Shown here piece after piece: positions 5,688-7,205 of a stretch of DNA of 7,205 nt. Each line of letters starts with the position of its first letter. Within the stretch, counting starts at the first letter, position 1. The stretch is from JACJYE01 sp964432875 (GTDB taxonomy: Bacteria > Bacteroidota > Bacteroidia > Chitinophagales > Saprospiraceae), in NCBI GenBank assembly GCA_964432875.1, contig CAYSPJ010000200.1, positions 1 through 7,205 on the forward strand. The letters are read 5' to 3'. Below the pieces are notes generated by a model. That model was not told the DNA's origin and did no database searches. It worked only from the letters and a program-made list of their open reading frames with translations. A program made the position numbers and the translations under genes.

Positions 5688-6440
5688 ATGATCAAATACA
5701 TACAATTTTTCGTGCTTGCGCTCCTATCCAGCTTACTCGTCGCGACAGCCCCTCCTCCTTTTTTCCCCGATGACGGCCTGATTGCTTACTACTCCTTCAA
5801 CTATTGCGATGCCCGCGACGAAAGCGGCAACGATTCCCATGGCCTGCTGTTTGGAGGTGTCAACTGCTGGTGCGGTATCGAGGACGATGGCCTGCTGCTC
5901 GATGGGGTCAACGACTATGTCGAGTTTCCCGGAAAAGTCAACCGCTATTTCAATACATCTGACTTTACCATCAGCTTTTATGTCAAACCGGAGCAATATC
6001 TGGTTTTTCGGCAGAGCTTGCTCTCCAAACGGGAAGATTGCGAGCAGTATAATATGTTCGACTTGATGCTGAACCTCAATAGCGGTGAAGTAGAAGCCGC
6101 TGTACATGAAACGCCTCAGAAGTTCTATGCTGGCCTGGCAGCCGCCCTGGATAGCGCTGGTTGGATCCACTTTGCCCTGGTGCGGGATGGGGCCCGCGCG
6201 CTCACCTATGTTAATGGAGAGCTGCGCCGCGAAAGCTTCCGCTGCAGCGGAGTGGACATTTCCAATCAAGCCGTACTTTCTTTCGCCAATAGCCCCTGCA
6301 TCCAAAATGGCAACGCCCGCCGCTTCCGGGGCGTACTAGATGAATTGCGCGTCTATGGCCGCGCTTTGTCTAGTAAAGAGATACGGCTCTTATATAGCAT
6401 GTATCCCATCGAAAATGCGTATATGGATTGCGCGAGTTGA
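5688..6440 (+). CDS. Exported LamG / concanavalin-fold protein
   Basis: Encodes 250 residues. A signal peptide occupies residues 1-21 (MIKYIQFFVLALLSSLLVATA), followed by one LamG-like jelly-roll domain at about 29-237. Diagnostic stretches are GLIAYYSFNYCDARDESGND (30-49), LLLDGVNDYVEFPG (69-82), FTISFYVKP (93-101), GWIHFALVRDG (158-168), TYVNGEL (173-179) and GVLDELRVYGRALSSKEIRLLY (215-236). This domain usually binds sugars or proteins, often in a calcium-dependent way, but no specific ligand can be read. Seven cysteines (40, 60, 62, 118, 186, 204, 248) suggest disulfides in an extracytoplasmic protein. The chain stops about 14 residues after the domain, with no T9SS or gliding-type C-terminal module, although LamG proteins in this phylum often carry one. 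It is therefore either periplasmic or C-terminally truncated. The start follows the signal peptide; there is no Shine-Dalgarno site. Confidence 0.87.
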   Translation: MIKYIQFFVLALLSSLLVATAPPPFFPDDGLIAYYSFNYCDARDESGNDSHGLLFGGVNCWCGIEDDGLLLDGVNDYVEFPGKVNRYFNTSDFTISFYVKPEQYLVFRQSLLSKREDCEQYNMFDLMLNLNSGEVEAAVHETPQKFYAGLAAALDSAGWIHFALVRDGARALTYVNGELRRESFRCSGVDISNQAVLSFANSPCIQNGNARRFRGVLDELRVYGRALSSKEIRLLYSMYPIENAYMDCAS

Positions 6441-6499
6441 GCAAACCGCGCCTCCCGGCTTGTTACCTTTCACCAAAGACAAGTCTAAAAAAAACAAAA

Positions 6500-6531
6500 T
6501 CCCCCTGCTAGCTGAAAGCGCTTAAGGGGGA
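6500..6531. terminator. Hairpin with flanking A/T tract between LamG and DUF937 genes
   Basis: TCCCCCT (6500-6506) pairs with AGGGGGA (6525-6531), a 7-bp GC-rich stem with an 18-base loop. On the + strand the hairpin is preceded by a run of eight A's (6487-6494) and followed by AATTT. Read on the minus strand, the same element is a hairpin followed by a T-rich tract, the usual shape of an intrinsic terminator. No minus-strand gene is seen to its right in this window, so its use in that direction is unproven. It may terminate the LamG transcript weakly. Confidence 0.4.
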
Positions 6532-6537
6532 ATTTAG

Positions 6538-6545
6538 TATATTTG
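6538..6545 (+). promoter_or_regulatory. Bacteroidota -7 element for the DUF937 gene
   Basis: TATATTTG is an exact TAnnTTTG. No clear TTTG is found at -33, where part of the hairpin loop lies. Transcription would start near 6552, giving a short A-rich leader before the ATG at 6566. Confidence 0.5.
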
Positions 6546-6565
6546 GCAAAATAAAAACCGCAAAC

Positions 6566-7192
6566 ATGAATTCTGGAAATCTAATGGACTTACTTCAGGG
6601 AACCCTGAACGAAGGCATGATTGATCAACTCAGCCAGCAACTGGGCGGGGTAGACAAAAAGCAAACGGCAGCTGCCACATCGGGGATCGTGGCCACCCTG
6701 ATGGGCGCGCTTGCTCAAAATGCTTCTACAGCGGAAGGCGCCCAATCCCTCGATAAAGCTTTGGAGCGCGACCACGATGGCAGCATCCTCAACGACGTTG
6801 TTGGTATGCTGACAGGGCAAAACCAAGCGGTCAACCCACGTGCCGCGAATGGCGCGGGTATCCTGGAACACGTGCTGGGCAACCGCCAAAGCAGTGCCGT
6901 ACAGATGATAAGCCAACTCAGCGGGTTGGATTCCAGTAAGACCAACAACCTCATGACGATGTTGGCCCCTATCGTCCTTAGCTCTCTAGGTAAAGCCAAA
7001 CGCGAGCAGGGCCTTGATGTGGCGGGTATCGTCTCGATGCTTTCGGGCACGGTTTCTGCTCAGAAACAGAGTAACCCCACCATGAACCTCATCAGCAGTT
7101 TTCTGGACAAAAACAACGATGGCAGCATCGTGGATGATGTAGCTAAAATGGGGATGAACATGCTCTCCGGATTCCTAAAGAGAAAGCGCTAA
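6566..7192 (+). CDS. DUF937 family protein with two acidic DGSI loops
   Basis: Encodes 208 residues with no signal peptide or membrane segment, so probably cytoplasmic. Short amphipathic helices rich in L, M, A and Q begin with NLMDLLQGTLNEGMIDQLSQQLG (5-27), followed by TAAATSGIVATLMGALAQNA (34-53). A second helical block covers about 99-161 and includes LMTMLAPIVLSSLGKAKR (129-146). This is the layout of DUF937, a family of unknown function. Two matching loops are notable: ERDHDGSILNDV (67-78) and DKNNDGSIVDDV (181-192). They share acidic or amide residues at positions 1, 3 and 5, glycine at 6, isoleucine at 8 and aspartate at 11, which resembles an EF-hand or dockerin calcium loop but lacks the acidic residue at position 12. 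Calcium binding is an inference. The protein ends in a basic tail (LKRKR). The gene has its own promoter match. Confidence 0.87.
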   Translation: MNSGNLMDLLQGTLNEGMIDQLSQQLGGVDKKQTAAATSGIVATLMGALAQNASTAEGAQSLDKALERDHDGSILNDVVGMLTGQNQAVNPRAANGAGILEHVLGNRQSSAVQMISQLSGLDSSKTNNLMTMLAPIVLSSLGKAKREQGLDVAGIVSMLSGTVSAQKQSNPTMNLISSFLDKNNDGSIVDDVAKMGMNMLSGFLKRKR

Positions 7193-7205
7193 AACTGCTT
7201 GATAT

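Noticed and set aside
5733..6305. Minus-strand open frame of 190 codons inside the LamG gene
   Set aside because: It lies wholly opposite a clear LamG coding sequence, has no promoter or start context, and matches no recognisable domain.

Overview
The window looks like a stretch of chromosome from a Bacteroidota bacterium, most likely a Saprospiraceae or Lewinella-type organism. The grounds are a large secreted protein ending in a type IX secretion (T9SS) sorting domain, a DUF6089-like outer-membrane barrel, several matches to the Bacteroidota promoter (TTTG, about 19 nt, TAnnTTTG), and A-rich leaders without Shine-Dalgarno sites in front of most genes. The family and lineage assignments come from recognising motifs by eye; no database search was run.

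Layout, left to right, all intact genes on the + strand. Positions 1-137 hold two short tandem repeats: four octamers (GGCTGRTN type), then eight heptamers (CTTTNNC type). Directly after them is an orphan coding tail (138-239) that resembles the C-terminus of the next gene. A small exported protein (281-727) follows, the only gene here with a strong Shine-Dalgarno site. Next is a calcium/sodium antiporter of the YrbG/CaxA type (817-1746; an upstream start at 778 is possible). A good Bacteroidota promoter and a leader of about 225 nt precede the 770-residue secreted multidomain protein (2018-4330).

The 563-base gap at 4331-4893 is not empty. It holds a 17-bp perfect hairpin and, on the minus strand, what looks like the broken end of a second T9SS-sorted gene, with a one-base frameshift inside the sorting domain. 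An AT-rich stretch follows, with a weak promoter match for the next gene. The right third holds a DUF6089-like outer-membrane barrel (4894-5598), an exported LamG/concanavalin-fold protein (5688-6440), and a DUF937 protein (6566-7192) with two acidic DGSI loops, preceded by a hairpin and an exact TATATTTG element.

The genes do not form one obvious pathway. Four of the six intact products carry export signals (small secreted protein, T9SS protein, barrel, LamG protein), so the common theme is the cell envelope and surface. Separate promoters in front of most genes argue for mainly monocistronic transcription. I found no RNA gene, CRISPR array, transposase or clear novel defence or biosynthetic system. 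The parts most worth a second look are the repeat cluster beside a truncated paralogue, the decayed antisense T9SS tail with its hairpin, and the paired acidic loops in the DUF937 protein.
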